Positions 17,156 through 25,730 of a DNA stretch of 64,000 nt are shown piece after piece; position 1 is the first letter of the stretch, and every line of letters starts with the position of its first letter. The DNA is taken from positions 1-64,000 of the forward strand of contig CAZEPJ010000002.1 of assembly GCA_964514105.1 (NCBI GenBank), in the 5' to 3' direction. The position numbers and the translations under genes are program-made. Origin of the DNA: CAZEPJ01 sp964514105 (GTDB taxonomy: Bacteria > Desulfobacterota > Desulfocorpusculales > Desulfocorpusculum). The notes beneath the pieces are model-generated. The model was not told the origin of the DNA and searched no databases. It worked only from the letters and a program-made list of their open reading frames with translations.

Positions 17156-17184
17156 AGCCCTGCGTCCGTGCAGGGCTTTTTTTT
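17156..17184 (+). terminator. intrinsic terminator
   Basis: A perfect 8-bp stem AGCCCTGC (17156-17163) / GCAGGGCT (17170-17177) with a six-base loop is followed at once by a run of eight T (17177-17184). It closes the beta-barrel/secreted-paralogue unit and separates it from the convergent msrA gene. Confidence 0.9.
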
Positions 17185-17191
17185 CTGAAGA

Positions 17192-17836
17192 TCAAGGCCT
17201 GAGGTCGCCCCAAAGCTCCCGGAGCCGCTCGTCCCGCCCGCAGCTGTACCGATAGTACTTGTACCGCAGCGGGTTCTTCCTGTAGTAGTCCTGGTGGTAC
17301 TCCTCGGCCGGGTAGAATGGCCCCGCCGCAACGATCTCCGTGAAGATCTCCCCAAATCGACCCGAGTCCAGGAGGGCCTTCCGGGACGCCTCGGCCAGCC
17401 GCCTCTGCTCCTCGTCGTGGTAGAAGACAGCCGATCGGTACTGGCTCCCGCGGTCGCAGAACTGCCGGTCCTTCACCGTGGGATCGATGTTGCGCCAGAA
17501 GACCTCCAAGAGCCTCTCGTAGCTGATCCGCTGGGGGTCGTACAGGATCTCCACGGCCTCGGCGTGCCCGGTGATTCCGGCCGACACCTCCTCGTACGTG
17601 GGATGGGCCTTGTGCCCCCCCGTGTATCCCGAGGTGGTCGAAACAACCCCCTCCAGGGCGTCATAGGGCGGCTCCAGGCACCAGAAGCACCCCCCGGCAA
17701 AGGTCGCCCTGGCCAGGCCGGCCGCCGCCCCCCCGGCTCCCTGCCCCTTCGCCTCCCCCCACAAAGCGGTCATCAGAAGCCCGGCCAATAGAACCGCCGC
17801 ACCCCCCCACAGGCCCACGATCGCAGCCAAGCGCAT
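17192..17836 (-). CDS. msrA: exported peptide-methionine (S)-S-oxide reductase
   Basis: This 214-residue MsrA reduces methionine S-sulfoxide in oxidised proteins. The catalytic motif GCFWC is at residues 49-53. It is followed by GYTGGHKAHPTYEEV, TGHAEAVEI, the RSAVFY segment and AEEYHQDYY. An N-terminal hydrophobic stretch (LWGGAAVLLAGLLMTALW) predicts export or membrane anchoring, so it should act in the periplasm. A possible resolving cysteine lies in the C-terminal YYRYSCGRDE segment. GAGGAAGG precedes the ATG. No MsrB is adjacent. Confidence 0.93.
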   Translation of the reverse strand: MRLAAIVGLWGGAAVLLAGLLMTALWGEAKGQGAGGAAAGLARATFAGGCFWCLEPPYDALEGVVSTTSGYTGGHKAHPTYEEVSAGITGHAEAVEILYDPQRISYERLLEVFWRNIDPTVKDRQFCDRGSQYRSAVFYHDEEQRRLAEASRKALLDSGRFGEIFTEIVAAGPFYPAEEYHQDYYRKNPLRYKYYRYSCGRDERLRELWGDLRP

Positions 17837-18010
17837 GTTTCATCCTTCCTCGGGGCCAACGCGCCCCTTCCACGCCTAAGGCTCGAGATCACTCGCCAGT
17901 TTCTCAAGTTTACACCGGATCTGGAGGGATTCAACGGGTGGGGCTGGGGGCGCGGTTCACCGAGGGAGGGAACGGGTAATTCCTCCACTGGAGTCGGCTT
18001 CAGGCCGGCC

Positions 18011-18313
18011 TCACGTCGCGGCCTCCCTGTCCCGGCCCTCCCGGTCCAGGTACCGCACTTCGTATAGCGAGTTCTCGGTCCGGATGATGACCCCCATGCG
18101 GGTCCGCTCGATCTCCCGGACGGGGCTCGTCCGAAAGAGCACGCCGCCTTCCAGGTGGACCTCGTACGGGGCCCCTTCCCTGGGACCGCTGTACTCCCAG
18201 CCCAGGGACCCTCCGCCCTTGATCTTCTCACCGATCTGGGCCACCTTTCTGAAGGACAACCGACGAAGGGCCAGCTCTTGGGTGCCACCGGGTCTCTTCG
18301 TGCGGTCAGCCAT
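18011..18313 (-). CDS. small protein of unknown function
   Basis: This 100-residue protein is basic at the start (MADRTKRPGG) and has a soluble, beta-rich-looking remainder (GAPYEVHLEGGVLFRTSPV, then MGVIIRTENSLYEVRYLD). The start is supported by a strong GGGGGAGGAGGG purine tract just upstream; the longer open frame has no such site. The C-terminal half could be a small RNA- or DNA-binding or PilZ-like fold, but no family was recognised. The 267 bases upstream hold no other gene that I can support. A TTTACA/TAGTGG pair with 17-bp spacing (18465 to 18437, minus strand) is a weak promoter candidate. Confidence 0.5.
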   Translation of the reverse strand: MADRTKRPGGTQELALRRLSFRKVAQIGEKIKGGGSLGWEYSGPREGAPYEVHLEGGVLFRTSPVREIERTRMGVIIRTENSLYEVRYLDREGRDREAAT

Positions 18314-18580
18314 GCGCCCTCCTCCCCCGGTCCTGTGGCGTCCAGGAGCCGCCGCGTTGCGTCCCCGGGTCCCCTGTTTGCCGCCAAAGCCGTTCCACCC
18401 TGTGTGGTCCGCTGGCGACACGAGGGAACAAGGAGACCACTAGCACCTTTCGTGCCGGATGTAAACCGCCGAAACCACGCGCGGGCAACGGCGGCCTGTT
18501 ACAGGATGGTAATCCCAACCCCCATCGCGGCACACGGCCGAGGGGGGTCTCTCCTCCCGGGGGCATGCCCGCCGTTCGCC

Positions 18581-19510
18581 TCAACGGGCCTCGCCCACAC
18601 GCCTCCTTCGCCGCCACCATGGAGACGGCCGCGAGATCTCCCGCAGGCGGTCCAGGCGGTCGAGGCCGGCCTTCTCCCCCACGGGCACGTAATCGGGCAT
18701 CCGCTGGAAGTCGTACCACCGGGTGTCGCCGACCCCCGGGTGGATGAGCAGATCAGCCTCCCGGGTTTGACATCGGGTGAGCTCGGCCCCCATGATGTCG
18801 TCGGCCCGGAAGATGAGGTCGATGCCCGAGAGCCCGTCCACCGACGCCCCGATGCACTTCTCCACGTTGACCGCGATGACCCGCTCGGCCCCCAGGGCCC
18901 GGGCAGCCTCCACCGGGACCTGGGCGACGACCCCGCCGTCCACCAGGAGGCGCCCCTGCCAGCGCACGGCCTCCACCACACCGGGGAAGCTGCAGCTGGC
19001 ATACACGGCGTCCAGCAGGGAGCCCCGGTGGATGACCACGGGCTCGCCCGTCTCCAGATCGGCCGCCACCGCGGCGAAGGGGATCCGGGTGTCCTCGACC
19101 CCCACATCGGGCAGGAAGAAGGCCAGGTTTTCCCGCAGGCGCTCCCGGGATATGAGATACGGGCGCGTCAAGGCCAGGTTGAGCATGACCTCCTTGCGGA
19201 TGAAGCTGGCGAATCGGGTGAAGATCCCCGCCTTGCCCTGGCCGGAGGCCTCGGCCATGAGGTTGAAGCGGGCCCGGCGAAAGACCTCGCTCTCCAGATA
19301 GTCCTGGAGACGTCTCTCCAGGGCCCCGGCATCGGGCTCCAGGCAGTATGCGGCCCCGATGAGGGCCCCGATGCTGGTGCCGGCCACACAGTGAAGGGCG
19401 ATTCCCTGCCTCTCCATGACCTTGAGGAGGCCGATGTGGATCCCGCCCCGGGCCCCGCCACCTCCCAGGGCCAAACCCAGACGGGGGGCCCTGCGCCTCC
19501 ACCATGCCAT
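18581..19510 (-). CDS. patatin-like phospholipase (RssA/NTE family)
   Basis: This 309-residue protein is a serine lipid acyl hydrolase. It has the oxyanion loop GGGGARGG (16-23), the nucleophile elbow GTSIG with Ser46, and the DGG motif (VDGGVVAQVPV) carrying the dyad aspartate. There is no signal peptide, so it is probably cytosolic or membrane-peripheral. The very basic C-terminus (WWRRRRRV) could bind anionic lipids. GGAGG eight bases upstream favours this ATG over one nine codons earlier. A promoter candidate lies just upstream. The substrate is unknown. Confidence 0.88.
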   Translation of the reverse strand: MAWWRRRAPRLGLALGGGGARGGIHIGLLKVMERQGIALHCVAGTSIGALIGAAYCLEPDAGALERRLQDYLESEVFRRARFNLMAEASGQGKAGIFTRFASFIRKEVMLNLALTRPYLISRERLRENLAFFLPDVGVEDTRIPFAAVAADLETGEPVVIHRGSLLDAVYASCSFPGVVEAVRWQGRLLVDGGVVAQVPVEAARALGAERVIAVNVEKCIGASVDGLSGIDLIFRADDIMGAELTRCQTREADLLIHPGVGDTRWYDFQRMPDYVPVGEKAGLDRLDRLREISRPSPWWRRRRRVGEAR

Positions 19511-19550
19511 GAACGCCTCCGGCCATCCGCCCCGCAACGCACCTGGGGGG

Positions 19551-19580
19551 ATTATTCGCGATCTTGCCTCGGAGAGTCAA
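19551..19580 (-). promoter_or_regulatory. candidate promoter for the patatin-like gene
   Basis: On the minus strand TTGACT (19580-19575) is followed after 18 bases by AATAAT (19556-19551). Each box matches consensus at five of six positions. Transcription would begin near 19544, leaving a leader of about 35 bases. Confidence 0.5.
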
Positions 19581-19673
19581 GGGAGGGCTGCCCACGCAGG
19601 CAGGTCGAGGCTGACGGCAACTCGAGAGCCGGACGAGAGCGAGGAGCCTGGGATAACGCATACGAGGCAGGGT

Positions 19674-19883
19674 ATGAAGTGCACAAGGCACCCGGATCAG
19701 GAGGCCACTGCGCTTTGCGAGAAGTTCGGCGTGGGCCACTGCCCGTTGTGCTGCGACGCGCCCGAACTCCCAGATGGATGCACCTTCTCCAGCCCTCTCC
19801 AGCACTGCCGCTTTCGTTCCCGGTGCGTGGTCCGGGAGCGCTCCAGGGCGCGGAGGCGGCACAGGGGAGACTCCTCGGCCTAG
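19674..19883 (+). CDS. small cysteine-rich (B-box-like zinc) protein
   Basis: This 69-residue ORF sits alone between two minus-strand genes, so it is not a shadow. It begins MKCTRHPDQEATALCEKFG, then GHCPLCC, a second cysteine/histidine group (DGCTF, LQHCRFRSRC) and a basic tail rich in arginine. The CxxHP...C...CxxC spacing resembles B-box-type zinc fingers found in small bacterial proteins. GAGGCAGG lies before the ATG. It is probably a zinc protein; the partner and role are unknown. Confidence 0.65.
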   Translation: MKCTRHPDQEATALCEKFGVGHCPLCCDAPELPDGCTFSSPLQHCRFRSRCVVRERSRARRRHRGDSSA

Positions 19884-19891
19884 ACGAACAA

Positions 19892-19919
19892 GGGCGATGG
19901 AGATCGCCCCCCATCGCCC
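19892..19919. other. hairpin between convergent genes
   Basis: GGGCGATGG (19892-19900) pairs perfectly with CCATCGCCC (19911-19919) around a ten-base loop, in the 64-base gap between the cysteine-rich gene and the permease gene. It may help end transcription from both sides. There is no T-run on either strand, so it is not a classical intrinsic terminator. Confidence 0.4.
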
Positions 19920-19947
19920 CGTCCCACCTTCCTCCGGATAAGGCCCA

Positions 19948-21372
19948 TCACTCCTTGTAGGCCCTGGCGCAAACCACGTAAAAGATCAAGGAGAGCACCA
20001 CGGCCGGATACCAAGTCACCCCCCCGGGAAACGGAAAGCCGCTGACGTAGGCCATCTGACCCGTGGGCACGGCGATGATATAGCAGGCGGCCCAGGTCAG
20101 GACCAGCGAGGTGTATGCGGCCTTGCTCCACCCCCCGGCGTACCAGCATCCCTCGGGGCCGTGCGTGTAGAGCTTCTGCAGGCTGTACTCCTTGCCCCGG
20201 AGGAACCAGTAGTTGCCGATCATGATGCCGGCAATGGGGCCCAGCAGGATGCCGTAGTTGACCGCCCAGTTGGTGATGTAATCCACGTACTTCTGGCCGC
20301 TGTCCACGGCCCACCAGGGGGCCGCAAAGAAGGCGATGACCGCGGAGACGACCACGGCGGTCTTCCAGCGCATCCTCAGGGTGGCCATGAGGATGTTGAT
20401 CAGGGGGGGCGAGTTGGCCGTGATGTCCGTGGACCACGGGGCCAGGAAGGCAAACAGAAGGCCAACGATCACGGCCACGGCCCCCGGTGCGTGCTTGAGG
20501 ATGATGTCCTGGGGCAGGATGCTCCCCGTGAGGGCCACGGCGGCGAAGCCCAGGCCGGTCCCGATCACCTGGCAGAAGACGATCCCCCAGAAAAGCCCGA
20601 TGCCGAAGGCCTGGGGCCTCTTGGGGTTGATCCCCCGGGACAGGTCCGAGATGTTCAGGGCCACGGTGGCCCACCAGTTGGTCTGTACCGCCAGGTAGAT
20701 GAGGAACTTGAGGCTGAAATACCCGGTCTTGCTCTCGTACATCTTCGGGACATTGGGGGCGAACTGGGGAGAGGTGGCCAGGAAGTACACGAGCCAGATG
20801 AAATAGAGGAGCATCAGGGGGCCGGCCCAGTTGGCCATGTTTCCGATCCCCTTGAGGCCCATGCGCATGACCACGATGAAGGAGCCCAGGTAGAGGATGA
20901 GGGCGATGACCAGGTAGCGGATGGCCGTGGGGGTGACCTGGTCCGTGGCCATGCCCACGCCGGCGAAGACGATCATCATGAGGGCCAGGGAGCCGGCGTA
21001 GGCCTCCACGCCGAACCAGACCGTGCCCGCAAGGCCTCGCAGGATGATGGGGATGTGGATCCCCTTGAAGCCGAAAGACTCCCGGAGCTGGACGGGAAAG
21101 GAGATGCCGTACTTCACCCCGGGCTGTCCGTTGAACCACATGACGATGACCGCGGCCAGGTTGCCGATGAAGGCCCCCACCAGGGCCTGCCACAGGTTCA
21201 ACCCCAGGCCCGAGCCGATGGGCCCCAGGAAGAACATGGGGATGCAGGTGTTCATGCTGAACATCATGAGGGTGAAGGTCAACGGGGTGTAGGTCTGCTG
21301 GCTGGCCGGGGCGGGAAGGAGATCCGGGTTCTCCTCGTACCCCCGAGGTGTGACGGTCCGTTCAGATGCCAT
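19948..21372 (-). CDS. NCS1-family nucleobase/hydantoin/allantoin permease
   Basis: This 474-residue inner-membrane symporter of the NCS1 family has about twelve hydrophobic segments. Family signs are the N-terminal PLTFTLMMFSMNTCIPMFFL, the conserved FNGQPGVKYGISFPVQLRES region, LRGLAGTVWFGVEAYAGS and a C-terminal PGGVTWYPAVVLSLIFY. NCS1 proteins import uracil, thymine, hydantoins or allantoin. It is the last gene of the minus-strand pyrimidine degradation cluster, 143 bases after hydA. That makes uracil, thymine or a dihydropyrimidine the most likely substrate. Confidence 0.88.
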   Translation of the reverse strand: MASERTVTPRGYEENPDLLPAPASQQTYTPLTFTLMMFSMNTCIPMFFLGPIGSGLGLNLWQALVGAFIGNLAAVIVMWFNGQPGVKYGISFPVQLRESFGFKGIHIPIILRGLAGTVWFGVEAYAGSLALMMIVFAGVGMATDQVTPTAIRYLVIALILYLGSFIVVMRMGLKGIGNMANWAGPLMLLYFIWLVYFLATSPQFAPNVPKMYESKTGYFSLKFLIYLAVQTNWWATVALNISDLSRGINPKRPQAFGIGLFWGIVFCQVIGTGLGFAAVALTGSILPQDIILKHAPGAVAVIVGLLFAFLAPWSTDITANSPPLINILMATLRMRWKTAVVVSAVIAFFAAPWWAVDSGQKYVDYITNWAVNYGILLGPIAGIMIGNYWFLRGKEYSLQKLYTHGPEGCWYAGGWSKAAYTSLVLTWAACYIIAVPTGQMAYVSGFPFPGGVTWYPAVVLSLIFYVVCARAYKE

Positions 21373-21515
21373 CCAAGTCCCCCTTTCTTGGAAAAGGTGA
21401 AGCCTGATGGAACTGACTGCCGTGGAAACGACCCTGCCTCTTCAGGCACCCTGCGATATGCCGCATCCCCCCTTTCCGAGAGTCTCATCTGCCTCTGCGG
21501 GGCCCTTTCAACTCC

Positions 21516-22901
21516 CTATGCCGGAAGACGGAAAGGCGTCCGTTTCAGGAACCGCCCGGCCCCGGGCCGACCCAGGAACTTCCCGTCCCGCACGATGACT
21601 TGCCCGTTGGAGATCACCGCCTGGGGGAGGCCCTTTCCCTTGAAGCCCTCGTACGGCGTGTAATCCACGTTCTGGTGCTGCTTCTTGGCCGTGATGACGA
21701 ACGGGGCCTTGGGGTCCCAGAGAACCAGGTCCGCATCGCTTCCCACGGCCACGGTCCCCTTGCGGGGAAACAGGCCGAACATCTTGGCCGGGGCCGTGGA
21801 GACCAGCTCCACGAAGCGGTTGAGGGAGAGGCGCCCCTTGTTCACCCCCTCGTGGAAAAGGAGCATGAGGCGGTGCTCGATGCCCGGGGCGCCGTTGGGG
21901 ATGGCCGCGAAGCTCTTCTTCCCCATCTCCTTCTGGCCCTTGAAGTTAAAGGGGCAGTGGTCCGTGGCTACCAGTTGGAGGTCGTCCGTGGCCAGGGCCT
22001 TCCAGAGCACGGGCCAGTTGGATCGGTCCCTCAGGGGCGGCGACATGACGTACTTGGCCCCTTTGAAGCCGGGCTCCAGGTAGTTCCTGTCCGAGAGCAA
22101 CAGGTACTGGGGGCAGGTCTCGGCAAAGGCGGGGTAGCCCGCGTCCCTGGCCAGCTTGACCTGATCCAGGGCTTCCTTGCAGGAGAGGTGAACGATGTAG
22201 ATGGGCGCCCCGGCCATCTGGGCAATGCGGATCCCCCGGCCCGTGGCCTCGCCCTCGGCCTCGGGGGGGCGGGTCACGGCATGGAACCTGGGGGCGGTTT
22301 GCCCACTGGCCAAGGCCTCCTGGATGAGGACGTCCAACACATCGCCGTTTTCGGCGTGGATCATGACCAGGGCACCGCACTTCCTGGATTGCTTGAGCAC
22401 CTTGTACAGGGTGCCGTCGTCGATCATGAGGGCGCCTTTGTACGCCAGGAAGCACTTGAAGCTGGGCACCCCCGCCGCCACCATCCCGGAGATCTCCCCC
22501 AGGATCTCGTCGTCCAGATGGCAGATGGCGATGTGGAAGCCGTAGTCGATGACGGCCTTGCCCTGGGCCTTGCGCATCCACGCCTCCAGGGTCTGCCGGA
22601 GGCTCATGCCTTTTCCCTGGATGGCGAAGTCCACGATGCAAGTGGTGCCACCGAATGCCGCGGCCGTGGTGCCCGTCCGGAAGTCATCACTGGAGACCGT
22701 GCCGCCGAAGGGCATGTCCAGGTGGGTGTGGACGTCGATCCCTCCGGGCAGGACCAACTGCCCCTTGGCGTCCAGCTCCATCCCGGCCGGGGCCTTGATC
22801 CTGGAGGCGATCTCCACGATCTTCCCCTTGGCGATCCCCACGTCGGCCCGGTACGTGTCCGTTGCCGTGGCGATGGTCCCGTTGACGATCTTCAGGTCCA
22901 T
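21516..22901 (-). CDS. hydA: dihydropyrimidinase (D-hydantoinase family)
   Basis: This 461-residue cyclic amidohydrolase opens 5,6-dihydrouracil or dihydrothymine to N-carbamoyl-beta-alanine or N-carbamoyl-beta-aminoisobutyrate. The zinc ligands His58 and His60 lie in DVHTHLDMPFGG. Lys149 in PSFKCFLAYKG is the expected carboxylated lysine and Tyr154 the substrate tyrosine. Later motifs include ENGDVLD and DHCPFN. AGGAGGAG precedes the ATG. It follows preA in the cluster and hands its product to the amidohydrolases encoded upstream. Hydantoin hydrolysis is also possible for this family, but the context points to pyrimidines. Confidence 0.93.
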   Translation of the reverse strand: MDLKIVNGTIATATDTYRADVGIAKGKIVEIASRIKAPAGMELDAKGQLVLPGGIDVHTHLDMPFGGTVSSDDFRTGTTAAAFGGTTCIVDFAIQGKGMSLRQTLEAWMRKAQGKAVIDYGFHIAICHLDDEILGEISGMVAAGVPSFKCFLAYKGALMIDDGTLYKVLKQSRKCGALVMIHAENGDVLDVLIQEALASGQTAPRFHAVTRPPEAEGEATGRGIRIAQMAGAPIYIVHLSCKEALDQVKLARDAGYPAFAETCPQYLLLSDRNYLEPGFKGAKYVMSPPLRDRSNWPVLWKALATDDLQLVATDHCPFNFKGQKEMGKKSFAAIPNGAPGIEHRLMLLFHEGVNKGRLSLNRFVELVSTAPAKMFGLFPRKGTVAVGSDADLVLWDPKAPFVITAKKQHQNVDYTPYEGFKGKGLPQAVISNGQVIVRDGKFLGRPGAGRFLKRTPFRLPA

Positions 22902-23058
22902 GATCTCCTCCTCCGGTGAGAGTGGAAATACAGTGGCTCGTCTCCCTGGGTCCCGTGGGCGGTCCATGGAGTTTCGACGAACACGGGTGACCGACCTGAA
23001 TCACCAGCGGCCTGAGAGCCATTCAACGCGCCCTCGCCTCCCCACCGCAAGGTAACGT

Positions 23059-24300
23059 TCACGCCGAGACCTCGCCCCGGGGCTTCATGGTTATGCAGTG
23101 GGGCACGGGGCAGACCTGCTGGCACAGGGCGCACCCGGTGCATCGCCGCCCGGTCACCCCGTAGCCCTTGTCCTGACTCCTGGAGATCGCCTGGTACCCG
23201 GAATCCCGGCACGAGATGAAGCAAAGGTCGCACCGCACGCAGGCCTTGGGGTCGATGTGGGCCACCACCCGGGCCTTGGGGTCCAGCTCCATGAGGGGGA
23301 TCAGCCGCTTGAGGGACGCCCCCACCATGTCCGACACGGCCGCGAAGCCCTTGCGGGCCATGTATCGGGAAAGGCCCTCCTTCAAGCCGTCGATGATTCC
23401 CAGCCCCTCGGCCATGACCGCCGAGCATACCTGCAGGGAGCCCGCGCCCAGCAGGAGGAACTCGGCGGCGTCGGACCAGGTGGCGATCCCCCCGATGCCG
23501 GAGATGGGGACCTTCACCGCGGCGGCGATGGTGGAGACGGCCTTGAGGGCGATGGGCTTGATGGCGGGTCCGGAAAGCCCCCCGTACGCCGAATAGCCTG
23601 AAACACTGGGGATGGGCACCAGGGTCTCCAGGTCCACGCCCATGGTGGCCGCCACCGTGTTGATGGCCGAGATGCCCCGGGCCCCGGCCCTGACGCAGGC
23701 CCTGGCCACCGCGCCCACATCCGTGACATTGGGCGTCATCTTGGGGAGCACCGGGATCCCCACGGCCTCCACGGCCCACCGGGTCACCTGCTTGGACAGC
23801 CTGCGGTCCTGGCCGATGGCCTGTCCCATGCCGCGCTCGGGCATGCCGTGAGGACAGGAGAGGTTGAGCTCGATCATCTGGGCGCCGGCCGCCTCGCACT
23901 GCCGCGCCATCTTCTGCCATCCGTCGGGCTTGCTGGCGTCGTCCATGATGCTGGCGATGACGAGCTTGGAGGGGTACTTCTTGCGCAACCCCTCTATCTC
24001 TCTCAGCCATGCCGAGAGGTCCCGGTCCGTGACCAGCTCGATGTTCTGAAAGGCGTAGATCCGCCTGGGCCCCCTGCGCGGCCCCGGATAGCTCAGGCTG
24101 GCCAGCCGGGGCGAGACGTTGAGGATGGTCGAGGCGTCCATGACCAGGGTCTTGGTGACCCCCCCGGCCCAGCCGGCCTTGAAGGCCCTTCCCATCATCT
24201 CCCCCGTGGCCGTGGGCGGCGCCGAGGCCAGCAGGAACGGGTTCTCCAGGGGGAAGCCGCAGAACTCCACGCCCAGCTCCGCGGTCTTTGGGCTTTTCAT
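23059..24300 (-). CDS. preA: dihydropyrimidine dehydrogenase subunit PreA
   Basis: This 413-residue flavoprotein has a dihydroorotate-dehydrogenase-like FMN barrel (GVEFCGFPLENPFLLAS at the start, ELNLSCPHGM mid-protein, GIGGIATWSDAAEFLLLGA) and two C-terminal [4Fe-4S] motifs (CVRCDLCFISC and CTGCALCQQVC). It corresponds to PreA, the half of dihydropyrimidine dehydrogenase that reduces uracil or thymine at C5-C6. PreA normally works with PreT, which brings electrons from NAD(P)H. No preT gene is in the window, so the electron donor is open. It lies between the aminotransferase and hydA. Confidence 0.93.
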   Translation of the reverse strand: MKSPKTAELGVEFCGFPLENPFLLASAPPTATGEMMGRAFKAGWAGGVTKTLVMDASTILNVSPRLASLSYPGPRRGPRRIYAFQNIELVTDRDLSAWLREIEGLRKKYPSKLVIASIMDDASKPDGWQKMARQCEAAGAQMIELNLSCPHGMPERGMGQAIGQDRRLSKQVTRWAVEAVGIPVLPKMTPNVTDVGAVARACVRAGARGISAINTVAATMGVDLETLVPIPSVSGYSAYGGLSGPAIKPIALKAVSTIAAAVKVPISGIGGIATWSDAAEFLLLGAGSLQVCSAVMAEGLGIIDGLKEGLSRYMARKGFAAVSDMVGASLKRLIPLMELDPKARVVAHIDPKACVRCDLCFISCRDSGYQAISRSQDKGYGVTGRRCTGCALCQQVCPVPHCITMKPRGEVSA

Positions 24301-24344
24301 GGCAGGTCCTCCAGGTTCGGATGAACCCCCGCCCCGCGGCGGGG

Positions 24345-25676
24345 TCAGCGCCCGATCTGGGCATCCACAAAGGAGAGGACCCCCTCGATGACGTCGAGCC
24401 CCTCCTTCAACTCATCCTCGGTGATCACCAGCGGGGGGGTCACGAAGATCCAGTTCCACCGGACCCAGGTATACACCCCGCCGGCCAGAAGCCGCCGGTT
24501 GATCTCCTTGGTGAGGGCCAGCGCCGATCCGGCGGCGTTCCAGGGGACCAGCGGTTCCCGGGTGTCCTTGTCCTTGACCAGCTCGATGAGGGTGAAGAGG
24601 CCCAGCCCCCGCACATCCCCCACGCAGGGGTGCCTCGCCTCGAGCTCCTTGAGCGCCTCCATGAGCAGACGGCCCAATCGGGTCGAACGCTCCAGGAGCC
24701 GTTCTTCCTCGTAGACCCGGAGGGTGGCCACGCCCGCGGCGCAGGCCAGGGGATGGGCGTTGTACGTCAAGCCGCACCACAGCACGTGGTCCTGGAAGTG
24801 GTCCGAGATCTTGCGGGAGACGGCCACGGCCCCCAGGGGGACGTACCCCGAGGTCAGGCCCTTGGCCATGGTGATGATGTCCGGCACCACATCCCAATGC
24901 TCCACGGCGAACCATCTGCCCGTTCGGCCGAAGCCCGACATGACCTCGTCGCAGATCATGAGGACTCCGTGGCGGCTGCAGATCTCCCGCACCATGGGCA
25001 AGTACTCGGGCGGGGGTACGAACAGCCCGTTGGAGCCCGTCACGGTCTCCAGGAACAGGCCCGCCACGGTCCCCGGGTCCTCGTACAGGAGGATCTCCTC
25101 GACGTGCCTGGCGCACTGGATGCCGCACGACGGGTACGAGAGCTTGAACGAGCAGCGGTAGCAGTACGGGTCCAGCACGTGGATGATCCCAGGGAGGGTG
25201 GGCTCCACCGGGGGGCGCCTGGGGTCCCCGGTGAGGCTGACCGCGCCGTACGAGGCCCCGTGGTACGACCGGTACCGGGCCAGAATCTTGAACCTTCCCG
25301 TGGACAGGCGGGCGATCTTGATGGCGTTCTCGTTGGACTCGGCCCCGCTCAGGGTGAAGAAGAACCGCTTGAGATCCCCCGGCGTCACCCGACTCAATGC
25401 CTCGGCCAGGCGGGAGCGGGACTCGTGGGCGAACCCGGGCGCGCAGTAGCAGCACTTCTCGGCGTACTCTCGAATGGCCCGGATCACGCGGGGATGCTGG
25501 TGCCCCGTGTTGAGGTTGACCTGCTGGGAGAAGAAATCCAGGTAGCGCTTGCCGCTTCCGTCCCAGAAGCAGGCCCCTTCCCCGCGGTCGAAGACCATGG
25601 GGTCGATGGCGCCCTGGGCGGACCAGGAGTGGAGATGGAACTCCCGGTCCAAGCGCTTGATGTCGTGGGCGTCCAT
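24345..25676 (-). CDS. class III PLP-dependent aminotransferase (omega-amino acid type)
   Basis: This 443-residue aminotransferase has Asp243 in CDEVMSGFGRTGRW and the PLP-binding Lys272 in MAKGLTSGY. Other family segments are FFSQQVNLNTGHQHP near residue 50 and LSGAESNENAIKIARL near 110. Class III members move omega-amino groups. Here the natural substrates are beta-alanine (from uracil) and 3-aminoisobutyrate (from thymine), giving malonate semialdehyde and methylmalonate semialdehyde. This assignment comes from its place between the carbamoyl hydrolase and preA. Taurine:pyruvate aminotransferase-like activity cannot be excluded by sequence alone. Confidence 0.88.
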   Translation of the reverse strand: MDAHDIKRLDREFHLHSWSAQGAIDPMVFDRGEGACFWDGSGKRYLDFFSQQVNLNTGHQHPRVIRAIREYAEKCCYCAPGFAHESRSRLAEALSRVTPGDLKRFFFTLSGAESNENAIKIARLSTGRFKILARYRSYHGASYGAVSLTGDPRRPPVEPTLPGIIHVLDPYCYRCSFKLSYPSCGIQCARHVEEILLYEDPGTVAGLFLETVTGSNGLFVPPPEYLPMVREICSRHGVLMICDEVMSGFGRTGRWFAVEHWDVVPDIITMAKGLTSGYVPLGAVAVSRKISDHFQDHVLWCGLTYNAHPLACAAGVATLRVYEEERLLERSTRLGRLLMEALKELEARHPCVGDVRGLGLFTLIELVKDKDTREPLVPWNAAGSALALTKEINRRLLAGGVYTWVRWNWIFVTPPLVITEDELKEGLDVIEGVLSFVDAQIGR

Positions 25677-25730
25677 ATCCGATCCTCCTCCAAGGTCGGC
25701 TGTCCCCTGGGACAGGCCACCGCCCGTGGA

